NCBI GenBank assembly: GCA_020200235.1
Contig: JAIVJC010000009.1
Span: forward strand, 1-40,475
Reading direction: 5' to 3'
DNA from: Acidobacteriota bacterium
GTDB lineage: Bacteria > Acidobacteriota > Blastocatellia > Pyrinomonadales > Pyrinomonadaceae
DNA: 40,475 bases
Of this stretch, positions 16,819 through 27,855 are shown one piece after another; the stretch's first letter is position 1, and every line of letters begins with the position of its first letter. A program made the position numbers and the translations under genes. Below the pieces are notes generated by a model. That model did not search any database. It was not told where the DNA came from and saw only the letters and a program-made list of their open reading frames with translations.

Positions 16819-17135
16819 CTTTTCGTGAGTCGTTCGTCGCGCGCGGGGGCGTGAGCCTTGCCGACGCCGATCGCGCCGAGCGCGCGGCGCGCGAGCCACG
16901 CGGGTCCGACGAGCAGGTAGACGGGGTTGCGGAAGAATGCCGGCTGGTTGCCCTCGATGAGGTGACCGGCGAACTGCAAGACCCAGCCCGCGACGAAGAG
17001 CGCGAGCGCCCAGCGCCAGTTGAAGAAGAAGAGCGGCAGCGAGATGACGATCAGGGGAATCCCGATGCTGTGCGACAGGCGGTTCAGCGGGTGGCGGTGC
17101 TTCGACTTGTACTCTTCGATGAACGACGTGGGCAT
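16815..17135 (-). CDS. DUF962 / Mpo1-like small membrane protein
   Basis: 106 aa. Begins MPTSFIEEYKSKHRHPLNR, with SHSIGIPLIVISLPLFFF, then WVLQFAGHLIEGNQPAF, the histidine pattern of the Mpo1/DUF962 family; yeast Mpo1 is a dioxygenase acting on 2-hydroxy fatty acids. Two to three membrane helices. Start ATG 17135 is set by GGAGGT five bases upstream; a longer frame starting upstream would be read from repeat D1. It lies between the two halves of an XdhC system, overlapping the second by 4 bp, so they are probably co-transcribed, though a functional link is not evident. Confidence 0.85.
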   Translation of the reverse strand: MPTSFIEEYKSKHRHPLNRLSHSIGIPLIVISLPLFFFNWRWALALFVAGWVLQFAGHLIEGNQPAFFRNPVYLLVGPAWLARRALGAIGVGKAHAPARDERLTKR

Positions 17136-17145
17136 CGGAACCTCC

Positions 17146-17336
17146 GTGACGGGTAAACGGTGACAGGTAACAGGTCGAACATAAGATAGAACTTTTCCCA
17201 TCACCTGTCACGGTTCATCAATCCAACCCGTTCCTTTCACTCGTTATCTATCACTATCGAAACCCTTACTCGTCATTCGTCATATATCACCTGTCTAAAC
17301 TCTTGCTTGTCACTTGTCACCTGTCACCCGTCACGG
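17146..17336. repeat. Long heptad repeat D1 (between CoxI-type gene and DUF962 gene)
   Basis: About 190 bp of 7-bp words. Left block 17146-17177 reads GTGACGG, GTAAACG, GTGACAG, GTAACAG. Right block 17283-17336 is the inverted complement with words GTGACGG, GTGACAG, GTGACAA. A second, shorter inverted block lies at 17199-17219, and the middle is degenerate. The stop codon of the gene at 17317-17667 lies inside the right block, and the DUF962 ribosome site touches the left end. Confidence 0.75.
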
Positions 17337-17667
17337 CTTTCCCGTCCCACACGTCGATGAAAATCTCCATCGTGCCGCCGCAGACCATGCCCTCCTCGCT
17401 CGCCTCGTCCGCCGTGAGGCTGAAGCGGTGGAGCGCCGCCCTCCCGGTGCGCAGGGTCTCGCGCGCCTCCGCCCAGACCTCCGCCTCGATGCAGCCGCCG
17501 CCGACCGTGCCCGCCGTCCTGCCGTCCGCGAAGAAGAGCATCTTCGCGCCGCGCCGCTGCGGCGTCGAGCCGCGCGTGTGCGCCACGGTCGCCACGACCA
17601 CGCGCTCGCCCCGCGACCGCGCCTCATCGATCATCCGGTAGAGTTCGAGTTGTGGGATGGTAGACAT
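17317..17667 (-). CDS. XdhC/CoxI-family protein, N-terminal-domain only
   Basis: 116 aa matching the XdhC_CoxI domain: VVVATVAHTRGSTPQRRGAKM, then FADGRTAGTVGGGCIEAEV and EEGMVCGGTMEIFID, including the conserved GGGC and CGG segments. Family role is molybdenum cofactor handling for molybdenum hydroxylases, normally as one chain with a Rossmann domain; here that domain is a separate gene two genes on. The final residues (KAVTGDR-stop) come from repeat D1. The ATG at 17667 lies six bases from the arm of repeat C3 and has no Shine-Dalgarno. Confidence 0.85.
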   Translation of the reverse strand: MSTIPQLELYRMIDEARSRGERVVVATVAHTRGSTPQRRGAKMLFFADGRTAGTVGGGCIEAEVWAEARETLRTGRAALHRFSLTADEASEEGMVCGGTMEIFIDVWDGKAVTGDR

Positions 17668-17673
17668 AAAAAG

Positions 17674-17756
17674 AAACGATGAAGTAGGAACGATGAACGA
17701 TGAACTGAAAGCCGCACGCTTTTACCTCATCGCTCATCGTTCCTACTTCATCGTTT
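17674..17756. repeat. Palindromic heptad repeat C3
   Basis: 30-bp arms 17674-17703 and 17727-17756 match as inverted complements at 29 of 30 positions, with the same CGATGAA / GTAGGAA words as C2. The 23-nt loop begins ACTGAAAGCC. It fills the gap between the coiled-coil gene, whose stop TAA (17755-17757, - strand) it overlaps, and the next gene's ATG. Confidence 0.9.
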
Positions 17757-18576
17757 ACATCGGCGGTGGCGGTGTCGCCGCGGGGGTCGGGCTGGGCGCG
17801 GGGGTGCGCGTCGTCGTCGGCGTCGCAGGGCGGGCGACGGTCGTGGTGCCGTCCTCGCCTTCAGCCTCGCGGCGCATGGCGACGTCGAGTTCAGAGCGCA
17901 GCCGCTCGGCGAGCTGCTGCGCGGTGACGAGCGAGGATTCGAGCTGCTGTCGGCGCGTGTTCTGTACATCAATTTGAGCTTGAACGCCCTTTTTTTCGCT
18001 CTCAAGTCTGCGGCGCAGGGCGTCCCGAGCCTCGTCAGGGCGGAACGTCCCAACGGTCGCCACGGCATTATTCAAACTCTCCGGTCTCATCGCATCGTCA
18101 AGCTGGTCGGCTCGCATTTGTAAGGTCGCCTGCTTCTCCATCACCTCGCTCATCTGCGTCTGCAGAGCCTCGACGCGCTGCTCGGCGCGTGTGAGCCGCT
18201 CCTGGATGAGATCGGTGCGCCGCTGCTGCTCCATCTGATCGACCTTCTTGTTGAGCTGCTTGAGCTGCGTCGAGAGCTGATCCACCTCCCTGCGCGACTC
18301 CGCCTCCTTCGCGTCGGCGGCGGCGCGCGTGTTGCGCCGGGTGGACGGGCGCGCCTCTTCCTGCGGCTGATCCTCCGCGCTGCTGATGAGCCGCGGCTCG
18401 CTCGGGTCGGGCGTCGCCGTCGGCGTGGGCGCGGGCACGTAGGTCGGCGTCACCGGGTTGGTCGCGCGGCGCGAGGGGCGCCTGCGCCGCTGCGTCTGCA
18501 CGCCGACGACGCTCGCGACCAGCGACAGCAGAAGGGCGCACAGCGCGACGAGTTTGAAAGTTGATCGGGCGAACAT
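17755..18576 (-). CDS. Secreted coiled-coil protein of unknown function
   Basis: 273 aa. Residues 1-28 are a signal peptide (MFARSTFKLVALCALLLSLVA). Then a basic Arg-rich patch, a Pro/Thr-rich linker, and about residues 90-235 of predicted coiled coil rich in Gln, Glu, Arg and Leu with two helices separated near PESLNNAVATVGTFRPDEA. The C-terminus is again Pro/Thr-rich. No enzyme motif is seen. A spacer or scaffold in the periplasm is an inference. GGAGGT upstream of ATG 18576 gives a good start. It lies downstream of nadC on the same strand, separated by repeat B2. Confidence 0.7.
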   Translation of the reverse strand: MFARSTFKLVALCALLLSLVASVVGVQTQRRRRPSRRATNPVTPTYVPAPTPTATPDPSEPRLISSAEDQPQEEARPSTRRNTRAAADAKEAESRREVDQLSTQLKQLNKKVDQMEQQRRTDLIQERLTRAEQRVEALQTQMSEVMEKQATLQMRADQLDDAMRPESLNNAVATVGTFRPDEARDALRRRLESEKKGVQAQIDVQNTRRQQLESSLVTAQQLAERLRSELDVAMRREAEGEDGTTTVARPATPTTTRTPAPSPTPAATPPPPM

Positions 18577-18596
18577 GGCGAACCTCCGAAAGAGCT

Positions 18597-18695
18597 GTCA
18601 GTCGTCAGTCGTCCGTGGTCAGTTGTTCGACTCGCCTGAGCGCGATTCTCGTTAGCCACATGCAACTGACAACTGACCACGGACAACTGACAAAG
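18597..18695. repeat. Palindromic heptad repeat B2 (between nadC and the coiled-coil gene)
   Basis: Arms 18604-18626 and 18669-18691 are inverted complements over 23 bases with one mismatch, with words GTCAGTC, GTCCGTG, GTCAGTT. The central GTCCGTGGTCAGT is shared with B1 and B3. It begins about 47 bases after the nadC stop and ends before the ribosome site of the coiled-coil gene. Confidence 0.85.
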
Positions 18696-18742
18696 AACAA
18701 CTAATCTCCGAACTTACACGCTTGACGCGGCACCGCGTTCCA

Positions 18743-19593
18743 TCATCCCGGCTGAATCTTGAAGCTGATGTCCATGGCGCGCGCCGAGTGCGTGAGCGCG
18801 CCGACGCTGACGAGATCGACGCCCGCCTCGGCGTAGGCGCGCACGTTCGCGAGCGTGATGCCGCCCGAAGATTCGAGCAGCACGGCGGGCGACAGCTCGC
18901 GCGCGATCCGGACGAAGCGCGCCGTGTCTTCGGGCGACAGGTTGTCGAGCAGGAGGATGTCCGCACCCTCTTCGATCGCCTCGCGCAAGTCCCTCTCGGT
19001 CGAGACCTCGACCTCGACCTTGTGCAGGTGCCCGACCGACTCCTTCGCGCGCTTGACCGCCGCCCCGACTCCGCCCGCGAGCGCGATGTGGTTGTCCTTG
19101 ATGAGCACGCCGTCGTCGAGGCCGAAGCGGTGGTTGCGCCCGCCCGCCGCCTGCACCGCGTATTTTTCCAGCATCCGCAAGCCCGGCGTCGTCTTGCGCG
19201 TGTCGACGATTGCTGCGTTCGTGCCCTCGACGGCGTTGACGAACTCGCGCGTGAGCGTCGCGATGCCGGAGAGCCGCTGCAACAGGTTCAGCGCGAGGCG
19301 CTCGCCCGCGAGGAGCACGTCGGCGAAGCCGTTAGTGCGCGCGATGACCTTGCCCGCCTCGATCTCCTCGCCGTCGGAGACGAAGGATTCGAGCTGCTGC
19401 TGCGAGTCCAGAGTGGCGAAGACCGACTCGGCGGCTTCGAGCCCGGCGACCGTCATCGCCTCCTTCGCGACGAAGCGGCCGCGCGCGTGGGAGTTGCGCT
19501 TGACGCACGCCTGCGTCGTGATGTCGCCGCGCCCCAAATCTTCGCTGAGGAACGCGCCGATCTGGTTGAAGAGCGCGCCTTCGTCGAGCCAGC

Positions 19594-19597
<4 letters not shown>
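18743..19597 (-). CDS. nadC: NadC, nicotinate-nucleotide pyrophosphorylase (carboxylating)
   Basis: Converts quinolinate and PRPP to nicotinate mononucleotide in de novo NAD synthesis. 284 aa, normal length. Motifs: EDLGRGDITTQ near residue 19, ERLALNLLQRLSGIAT, DTRKTTPGLRMLEKYAV, GGRNHRFGL, IKDNHI, and ESSGGITLANVRAYA, which together are diagnostic. The start codon overlaps the valS stop by 4 bp (ATGA), so nadC is translated with valS. No nadA or nadB is in the window. Confidence 0.96.
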
Positions 19598-22290
<2,693 letters not shown>

Positions 22291-22299
22291 CTGCGAGCG

Positions 22300-22305
22300 A
22301 GTATA
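22300..22305 (-). promoter_or_regulatory. Candidate -10 element of valS
   Basis: TATACT read on the - strand, ten bases before the valS ATG. No good -35 hexamer is seen at normal distance. Lies in the 90-bp divergent gap shared with the MFS gene. Confidence 0.35.
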
Positions 22306-22343
22306 GGAAAGGCGCGGGGCAAAAGTAAAAAGGCTGGGCGCGT

Positions 22344-22372
22344 TTGAAACATCGGGCGGGCAATGGTATCAA
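22344..22372 (+). promoter_or_regulatory. Candidate promoter of the MFS gene
   Basis: TTGAAA at 22344-22349 and TATCAA at 22367-22372, 17-bp spacer. Transcription would start near 22379, next to the ATG at 22381, again suggesting a very short leader and arguing against the in-frame ATG at 22363. Confidence 0.4.
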
Positions 22373-22380
22373 GGTTGGGC

Positions 22381-23697
22381 ATGGCAACCGTCGAGATCGA
22401 GCAGGGCGCGGAAGGGGGCAGGGCGGCGGGCGGCGGCGGGGCGTTCAGCTCGCTCGCGCACCGCAACTTCCGCCTGTTCTGGGCGGGCGCGTTTCTGTCG
22501 AACACGGGCACGTGGATGCAGACGCTCGCCCAAGGGTGGCTCATGCTGATGCTGACGAACTCGGCCTTCTGGCTCGGCTTCGACGGCTTCGTCGCCACCG
22601 CGCCCGGGCTCGTCCTGCTGCTCCTCGGCGGCGTCTTCGCCGACATCTTCGACCGCAAGATGCTCCTCATCGTCTCGCAGGTGGTCGCGGGCGCGACCGC
22701 GCTCGTTTTGGCGATCCTCATCTGGGCGAACGTCATCCACTTCACGATGATTCTCGCCGCCTCTTTCATCACGGGCTGCTGCTTCGCGCTCGCGTCGCCG
22801 TCGTACCAGGCGATCACGATCGATCTGGTCGGGCGGCGCGATCTCTCGAACGCCATCGCGTTGAACTCGGCGCAGTTCCAACTCTCGCGCGTGCTGGGTC
22901 CGACGCTCGCCGGCATCGCCTTCAAGTTCCTCGGCGTCGCGGGCTGCTTCTTCATCAACGGCATCTCCTACGTCGCCATCGTCGTGTCGCTGATGCTGGT
23001 CAGGATTCCGAAGGCCGGGGTCGCCGTCGGCGCGGCCGACGCCACGGGGTCGGGCGCGGAGGTCGCGGTCCCGCGCCCGGCGGTCGACCGCCGCTCCGTG
23101 TGGCGCGACATCAAGGACGGCTTCCGCTACGTCGTGCGCCGCCCGCGGGTGCTGACGCTGCTCTCGATCTCTTCGGTGACGAGCCTCTTCGGCGCGCCCT
23201 ACATGACGATGATGCCGCTGTTCGCGCGCGACATCCTCAAGCTCGACGCCTCGGGGCTCTCGCTCCTGATGGGCACGGCGGGCGCGGGATCGTTCTTCGC
23301 CGCCGTCCTGATCGCGCTTCTGGGGAACGTGCCGCGCAAGGGCTGGTTCGTGCTGGGCGGCTCTTTCATGTTCGGCGCGTGCGTCGTCGGCTTCGCCCTG
23401 TGGCACACGCTCGCCGCCGCGCTCGTCTTCCTCTTCCTCATCGGCTTCGGCATCGTCTCGTCGGTCGCCGTCGTCAACATCCTCATCCAGCAGCTCATCA
23501 CCGACGAGATGCGCGGGCGCGTGATGAGCATGTTCATGCTCTCGTTCTTCGGCGCGTTCCCCATCGGCAACTACGCCGCGGGCGTCGCCGCCGACCGCTT
23601 CGGCGCGCCGCACACGCTCGCCGCGGGCGGCATCATCACCACCGTCTTCGTCGTCCTCGTCGCCGTCTTCAACCCGCGCCTGCGCGCGATGGACTAA
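22381..23697 (+). CDS. MFS transporter (EntS/enterobactin-exporter-like)
   Basis: 438 aa with about twelve hydrophobic segments. After a short Gly-rich N-terminus comes FSSLAHRNFRLFWAGAFLSNTGTWMQTLAQGWLML, partly shown, typical of the DUF894/EntS branch of the major facilitator family. The loop after helix 2 has GGVFADIFDRKMLL, and the second half repeats the pattern around DEMRGRVMSMFML. Substrate cannot be read from sequence; relatives export siderophores, drugs or unknown solutes. Start ATG 22381 has AAGG upstream; ATG 22363 lies inside the predicted promoter. Divergent from valS. Confidence 0.88.
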   Translation: MATVEIEQGAEGGRAAGGGGAFSSLAHRNFRLFWAGAFLSNTGTWMQTLAQGWLMLMLTNSAFWLGFDGFVATAPGLVLLLLGGVFADIFDRKMLLIVSQVVAGATALVLAILIWANVIHFTMILAASFITGCCFALASPSYQAITIDLVGRRDLSNAIALNSAQFQLSRVLGPTLAGIAFKFLGVAGCFFINGISYVAIVVSLMLVRIPKAGVAVGAADATGSGAEVAVPRPAVDRRSVWRDIKDGFRYVVRRPRVLTLLSISSVTSLFGAPYMTMMPLFARDILKLDASGLSLLMGTAGAGSFFAAVLIALLGNVPRKGWFVLGGSFMFGACVVGFALWHTLAAALVFLFLIGFGIVSSVAVVNILIQQLITDEMRGRVMSMFMLSFFGAFPIGNYAAGVAADRFGAPHTLAAGGIITTVFVVLVAVFNPRLRAMD

Positions 23698-23771
23698 CGC
23701 GCCCCGTCTGTCGGAAGGGAACAACTGCACCGGGCTGGCGTCTAAACCTCCGGAGACTTTCGGAGGGCGAC

Positions 23772-24227
23772 ATGAAACATGACGACACACGGATCGCGCG
23801 GTCGGTGCTCGCGCCAAAAGCCATCATCTTAGGCGTCGCTACTTTCCAATTCGGGTGGGCGCTCTCGAAATACGTGCTGCCGCCAGAGGAGAGTTATTCC
23901 CGCGATCAAGAACCCTTCCTGTTCCTGTCCTTCGCGCTCCTAATAGCTTCCGCCTGCCTGACGACGAACGGCACGTGGGGCCGCTTCTGGGCAGCCTTCT
24001 TGTGCGCCCCGATGCCACTCCTACACGTATTCCTTTTCTGGGCTCCGCGGCCTCGCTCGGAAGTGTCCTTCCTCAGCGTTGAGCACATACACGTTTGGCT
24101 GGGAGAATTGGCGGACATGAACGCGAGCATTTGGATGTTAACCGCGGTCTCGTTCGCGATCCTCGCATCCGCCGGGGCATCCACATTGCGACCGCCCTCG
24201 GGGCGTGAAACGATCCGCCGGTCTTAG
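23772..24227 (+). CDS. Small membrane protein of unknown function
   Basis: 151 aa with four hydrophobic segments: AIILGVATFQFGWAL, FLFLSFALLIASACL, FWAAFLCAPMPLLHVFLFW and SIWMLTAVSFAILASAGAS. N-terminus MKHDDTRIAR is cytoplasmic in character. GGAGGG at 23762-23767 supports the ATG. No family recognised. It follows the MFS gene by 74 bp on the same strand. Its codon use looks less GC-extreme than that of its neighbours, so it may be a later arrival. Confidence 0.65.
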   Translation: MKHDDTRIARSVLAPKAIILGVATFQFGWALSKYVLPPEESYSRDQEPFLFLSFALLIASACLTTNGTWGRFWAAFLCAPMPLLHVFLFWAPRPRSEVSFLSVEHIHVWLGELADMNASIWMLTAVSFAILASAGASTLRPPSGRETIRRS

Positions 24228-24367
24228 CCCTCCCGAACGCGAATGGGGTGGCGAGGCGCGCCGCCCGGTGCAAGAACCCGCCGCCGCCCCCGTTCTACCA
24301 AGCAGAGGGGTGCGATCATTTCCTCGCGCGCCCCGTAAAAACTGCCTTGTGAGGAGTCTCAAAAGTC

Positions 24368-26641
24368 ATGCGCCAGAATCGCACCGCCGCCCTTTTCGCC
24401 CTCCAACTCTTAATCGTTCTCGCCTTCGCCACAGCCGCGCGGGCGCAGGGCGTGATCGTGCCGCGACCGCGACCGTGCCCCGACTGCCCCGTGCGCCAGC
24501 TGCCGCGCGCACTCCCCATCAAGTCGATCAAGATCGACACGAAAATCGCGCAGCAGGTGGCGACCACGCACGTCGAGCAGGTCTTCCGCAATGACACCGA
24601 CGTCGTGCTGGAAGGCACCTACTTCTTCCCCGTGCCGGAGTCGGCTTCCGTCTCCGAGTTCGCCATCTGGGACGGCAACCGCCGCCTCGTCGGCGAGGTG
24701 CGCTCGCGCGAGGAGGCGCGCCGCATCTACGACGAGATCGTGCGCCGCCAGCGCGATCCGGGTCTCCTGGAATACGCGGGCAAGGACCTGTTCCAGGCGA
24801 GCATCTTCCCGATCCCCGCGCACTCCGACAAAAAACTGGAGCTGACCTACACGCAGGTCCTGCGCGCGGAATCAGGCACGGTCTCGTACCGCTACCCGCT
24901 CGGCACGGGTCACAACCTGACCTCAATCGGGCAGGTCTCCGGCTCGGTCGAGATCGAGGGCAGGGAGCCGATCCGCAACGTCTACTCGCCGAGCCACGCG
25001 GTCGACCTCACGCGGCGCGGCGACGAGCGGCGGGCGCGCGTCTCGTTCGAGTCGCAGGCGGGACGCGATCCGCAGGACTTCCAACTCTCCTACTCGCTTT
25101 CGGGCGAAGACTTCGGGATGTCGCTTCTGACGCACCGTGAGCCGGGGCGCGACGGCTACTTCCTCCTGATGATCTCGCCGAAGGACAACTGGGCTGAGAC
25201 GGAGTACGCGGCGAAAGACATCGTCTTCGTGCTCGACACTTCGGGCTCGATGGCGGAGGCGGGGAAGATGGAGAAGGCGCGCGCCGCGCTGCTCTTCGGC
25301 ATCAGGACGCTGCGCGAGAACGATCGCTTCAACGTCGTCTCCTTCGCGGGCGAAGAGAGGTTGATGGAGGGCGGTCTCATGCAGGCGGACGCGCGCGGGC
25401 GGCAGCGCGGCGCGGAGTTCGTCGAGCAACTCCGCGCCAACGGCGGCACGAACATCAACGGCGCGCTCCTCGCCGCGCTCCGACAGTTCGACGGCGGCGC
25501 GAATGACAGACCGAAGATGCTCGTCTTCATGACGGACGGCTTGCCCACCGTCGGCGAGACCAACGCGCAGCGCATCGTCGAGAACGCCCGCCACCAGAAG
25601 CGCGAGGGCGTGCGCCTCTTCACCTTCGGCGTCGGCTACGACGTGAACACCGTGCTGCTCGACAAGCTCGCCGCCGAGAACGGCGGCACATCCGACTACG
25701 TCGAGCCGAAGGAAGATCTGGAAGTCAAGGTCTCGAACTTTTTCGCGAAGGTCAACTACCCAGTCCTGACCGACCTCGGTCTCGACTGGGGCGGCGTCGA
25801 AGCCGATCTCGTCTACCCGCGCCGGACGCCCGATCTGTTCCGCGGCACGCAGGTCACGCTCATCGGTCGCTACCGCAACGCCTCAGACTTGAGGAACGTG
25901 CGCCTGCGCCTGTCGGGCAAGACCGGCAGGGAGGCGCGCAGCTTCGCCTACGAGAACCTGCGCTTCCCTTTGAACTCCGACGACAACGACTTCCTGCCGC
26001 GGCTGTGGGCGACGCGGCGCGTCGGCTGGCTGATGGAGCAGATACGCACGAACGGCGATCAGAAGGAGCTGCGCGACGAGATCGTCGATCTCGGCACGCG
26101 CTACGGCATCGTCACGCCCTACACCTCCTACCTCGCGCTCGAAGCGAACGCGAGCGCGGATCAAGTGATGCAAATCGCGCCGGGCACGGGCGGCGTGCGC
26201 CGCAGTCGCGCGGGCGGAGCCACGAACGCCAGGCAGGCGGCGGACTTGAACGCGCCGCCGCCCGCGGCGACGCCGATCCCGATGCCGGTGCAGCAGAGCG
26301 CGACGGCGCCGATGAACGCGCCGAAGGTGTCGGGCGCGGGCGCGGTGCGGGAGAGCGTGTCCGTGACCAAGATGAAGGACGCGGAGCGCGCCGACACGGA
26401 GGGCCGCTCAACGGCCGTTCGGAACGTCGGGGGCAAGACCTTCTACCTGCGCGAGGGCGAGGTCTGGACTGACGCCGAGTTCAAGGCGGACGCGAAGCTC
26501 GCGGAGACCTCCGTCGCCTTCGGCACTGACGCCTACTTCGACCTGCTCAAGCGCGAGCCGAAACTCGCCAACTACTTCGCTCTCGGCGAGCGCGTCGTCG
26601 TCGTCTTCAAGGGGCGCGTCTACCGCGTGACCTCGAAGTAA
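24368..26641 (+). CDS. Secreted VIT and VWA domain protein
   Basis: 757 aa with signal peptide (cleavage near ARAQG, about 27). VIT domain about 45-175 (THVEQVFRNDTDVVLEGTYFFPVP is the family core, shown in part), with the YDEIVRRQRDPGLLEY motif. VWA domain from about 284: MIDAS residues DTSGSM at 290-295, a Thr in NGGTNINGAL and Asp in FMTDGLP, so metal-dependent ligand binding is likely. The C-terminal 250 residues include a second beta domain and an Ala/Pro-rich linker ending in FYLREGEVWTD. Related proteins are surface or periplasmic; role unknown. GAGGAG lies upstream of the ATG. Its stop is six bases before repeat E1. Confidence 0.9.
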   Translation: MRQNRTAALFALQLLIVLAFATAARAQGVIVPRPRPCPDCPVRQLPRALPIKSIKIDTKIAQQVATTHVEQVFRNDTDVVLEGTYFFPVPESASVSEFAIWDGNRRLVGEVRSREEARRIYDEIVRRQRDPGLLEYAGKDLFQASIFPIPAHSDKKLELTYTQVLRAESGTVSYRYPLGTGHNLTSIGQVSGSVEIEGREPIRNVYSPSHAVDLTRRGDERRARVSFESQAGRDPQDFQLSYSLSGEDFGMSLLTHREPGRDGYFLLMISPKDNWAETEYAAKDIVFVLDTSGSMAEAGKMEKARAALLFGIRTLRENDRFNVVSFAGEERLMEGGLMQADARGRQRGAEFVEQLRANGGTNINGALLAALRQFDGGANDRPKMLVFMTDGLPTVGETNAQRIVENARHQKREGVRLFTFGVGYDVNTVLLDKLAAENGGTSDYVEPKEDLEVKVSNFFAKVNYPVLTDLGLDWGGVEADLVYPRRTPDLFRGTQVTLIGRYRNASDLRNVRLRLSGKTGREARSFAYENLRFPLNSDDNDFLPRLWATRRVGWLMEQIRTNGDQKELRDEIVDLGTRYGIVTPYTSYLALEANASADQVMQIAPGTGGVRRSRAGGATNARQAADLNAPPPAATPIPMPVQQSATAPMNAPKVSGAGAVRESVSVTKMKDAERADTEGRSTAVRNVGGKTFYLREGEVWTDAEFKADAKLAETSVAFGTDAYFDLLKREPKLANYFALGERVVVVFKGRVYRVTSK

Positions 26642-26646
26642 GTAAA

Positions 26647-26732
26647 AAAGCCGTGAACCGTGAACCGTCAACCGTGACAGGAGAAATCAGTTTCTCCCTC
26701 GTCACGGTTGACGGTTCACGGTTCACGGCTTT
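26647..26732. repeat. Palindromic heptad repeat E1
   Basis: Perfect 32-bp inverted repeat, 26647-26678 with 26701-26732, built of GTGAACC, GTGAACC and GTCAACC words. The 22-nt loop holds its own hairpin, GGAGAAA at 26680-26686 with TTTCTCC at 26691-26697. It starts six bases after the stop of the VIT/VWA gene. Confidence 0.9.
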
Positions 26733-26837
26733 GACTTGTCTCGCGGGCTCGAGTTCGTGTACAAACGTCGGCGTCGCACTCTCCCGCTCGACGCTCTTCG
26801 ACGCCCGTGAGTTAGATTCTTCCGAACCGTTCGCAAC

Positions 26838-27848
26838 ATGAAACCCGATCTTATCAGCACGGCGCGCTTGCGGAAGGCGGGCGCGCGTTCGTCGATCTTC
26901 GTCTGCCTCGTCGCGTGCGTCGCCTCGGTCGCGGCGCAGGCGGGGTGGGTCGCGGAGCGGCGCGGCGAGGCGGGGAAGGATTTGAACGCCGTCTACTTCG
27001 CCAGCGAGAAGCGCGGCTGGATCGGCGGCGACGGCGGGCAGGTCTGGCGCACGGAGGACGGCGGGCGCACGTGGTCGCGCCAGCAGACCGGCGTCGAGGA
27101 GAGCGTCAACGACATCTACTTCCGCGACAAGGAGGACGGCTACCTGCTCGCGGGGAATAAAATTCTGCTCACCGAGGACGGCGGCGCGGCGTGGCGCGCG
27201 GCGCACACCTTCGCCCCGGCGGAGTTCGGCGGCGCGTCGCCGGAGCTCTACAGCGTGCGCTTCGCGTCGAAGAAGCGCGGCTGGGTGGTCGGCTCGGTGA
27301 GCCGCGGCGACAACGTCGTCGACAGCCTGCTGCTCTACACGGACGACGGCGGCTCTTCGTGGCTGCGCCGCACCACGCCCGTCAGCGTCGAGCTGCTGCA
27401 CCTCGACTTCGACGGCGAGAAGCGCGGCTGGATCGTCGGCGACCGCGGCACGATCCTCCACACCGACGACGGCGGCACGACCTGGGCGCGGCAGACCTCG
27501 AACACGACGGCGACGCTCTACCACGTGGACTTCGTCGACGACGAGAACGGCTGGGCGGTCGGCGAGCGCTCGACGATCCTGCGCACGAACGACGGCGGGC
27601 GCACGTGGTCGCGCGCGCAGGCGGCGTCGGTCGGCGCGAACGCGACGCTGTTGAGCGTCGCGTTCACCGATCGCGACGAGGGCTGGATCGTCGAGCGCGG
27701 CGGCGCGATCCTGCGCTCCCCCGACGGCGGGCGCACGTGGATCAGGCAGGAGTCGGGGACGAAGCAGCGGCTCTACGCGCTCTTCTTCAACAAGAAGAAC
27801 GGCTGGGCTGTGGGCGGCGACGGCACGCTGCTGCGCTACGAGAGGTGA
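26838..27848 (+). CDS. Ycf48-like secreted beta-propeller
   Basis: 336 aa. N-terminal signal peptide (SSIFVCLVACVASVAAQAG, about 18-36). The rest is six or seven repeats of about 42 residues of the form GW-hydrophobic-VG-G-T-hydrophobic-L-T-DGG-TW, for example RGWIVGDRGTILHTDDGGTT. This is the Ycf48/BNR pattern of photosystem assembly factors and many secreted propellers. A photosynthetic role is not implied; no photosystem gene is here. Binding of a protein or glycan partner in the periplasm is an inference. Next gene follows after 7 bp. Confidence 0.85.
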   Translation: MKPDLISTARLRKAGARSSIFVCLVACVASVAAQAGWVAERRGEAGKDLNAVYFASEKRGWIGGDGGQVWRTEDGGRTWSRQQTGVEESVNDIYFRDKEDGYLLAGNKILLTEDGGAAWRAAHTFAPAEFGGASPELYSVRFASKKRGWVVGSVSRGDNVVDSLLLYTDDGGSSWLRRTTPVSVELLHLDFDGEKRGWIVGDRGTILHTDDGGTTWARQTSNTTATLYHVDFVDDENGWAVGERSTILRTNDGGRTWSRAQAASVGANATLLSVAFTDRDEGWIVERGGAILRSPDGGRTWIRQESGTKQRLYALFFNKKNGWAVGGDGTLLRYER

Positions 27849-27855
27849 GCCGGGG

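Noticed and set aside
15964-17667. The two XdhC halves as a frameshifted single gene
   Set aside because: They are separated by a complete DUF962 gene and a repeat element, each with its own start.
22291-22380. T-box or riboswitch before valS
   Set aside because: The gap to the divergent MFS gene is 90 bp and the likely -10 lies ten bases from the ATG, leaving no room for a leader RNA.
22344-24227. 627-codon + strand frame
   Set aside because: Its first three quarters are an out-of-frame reading of the MFS gene; only the last 151 codons from 23772 have a ribosome site and membrane-protein character.
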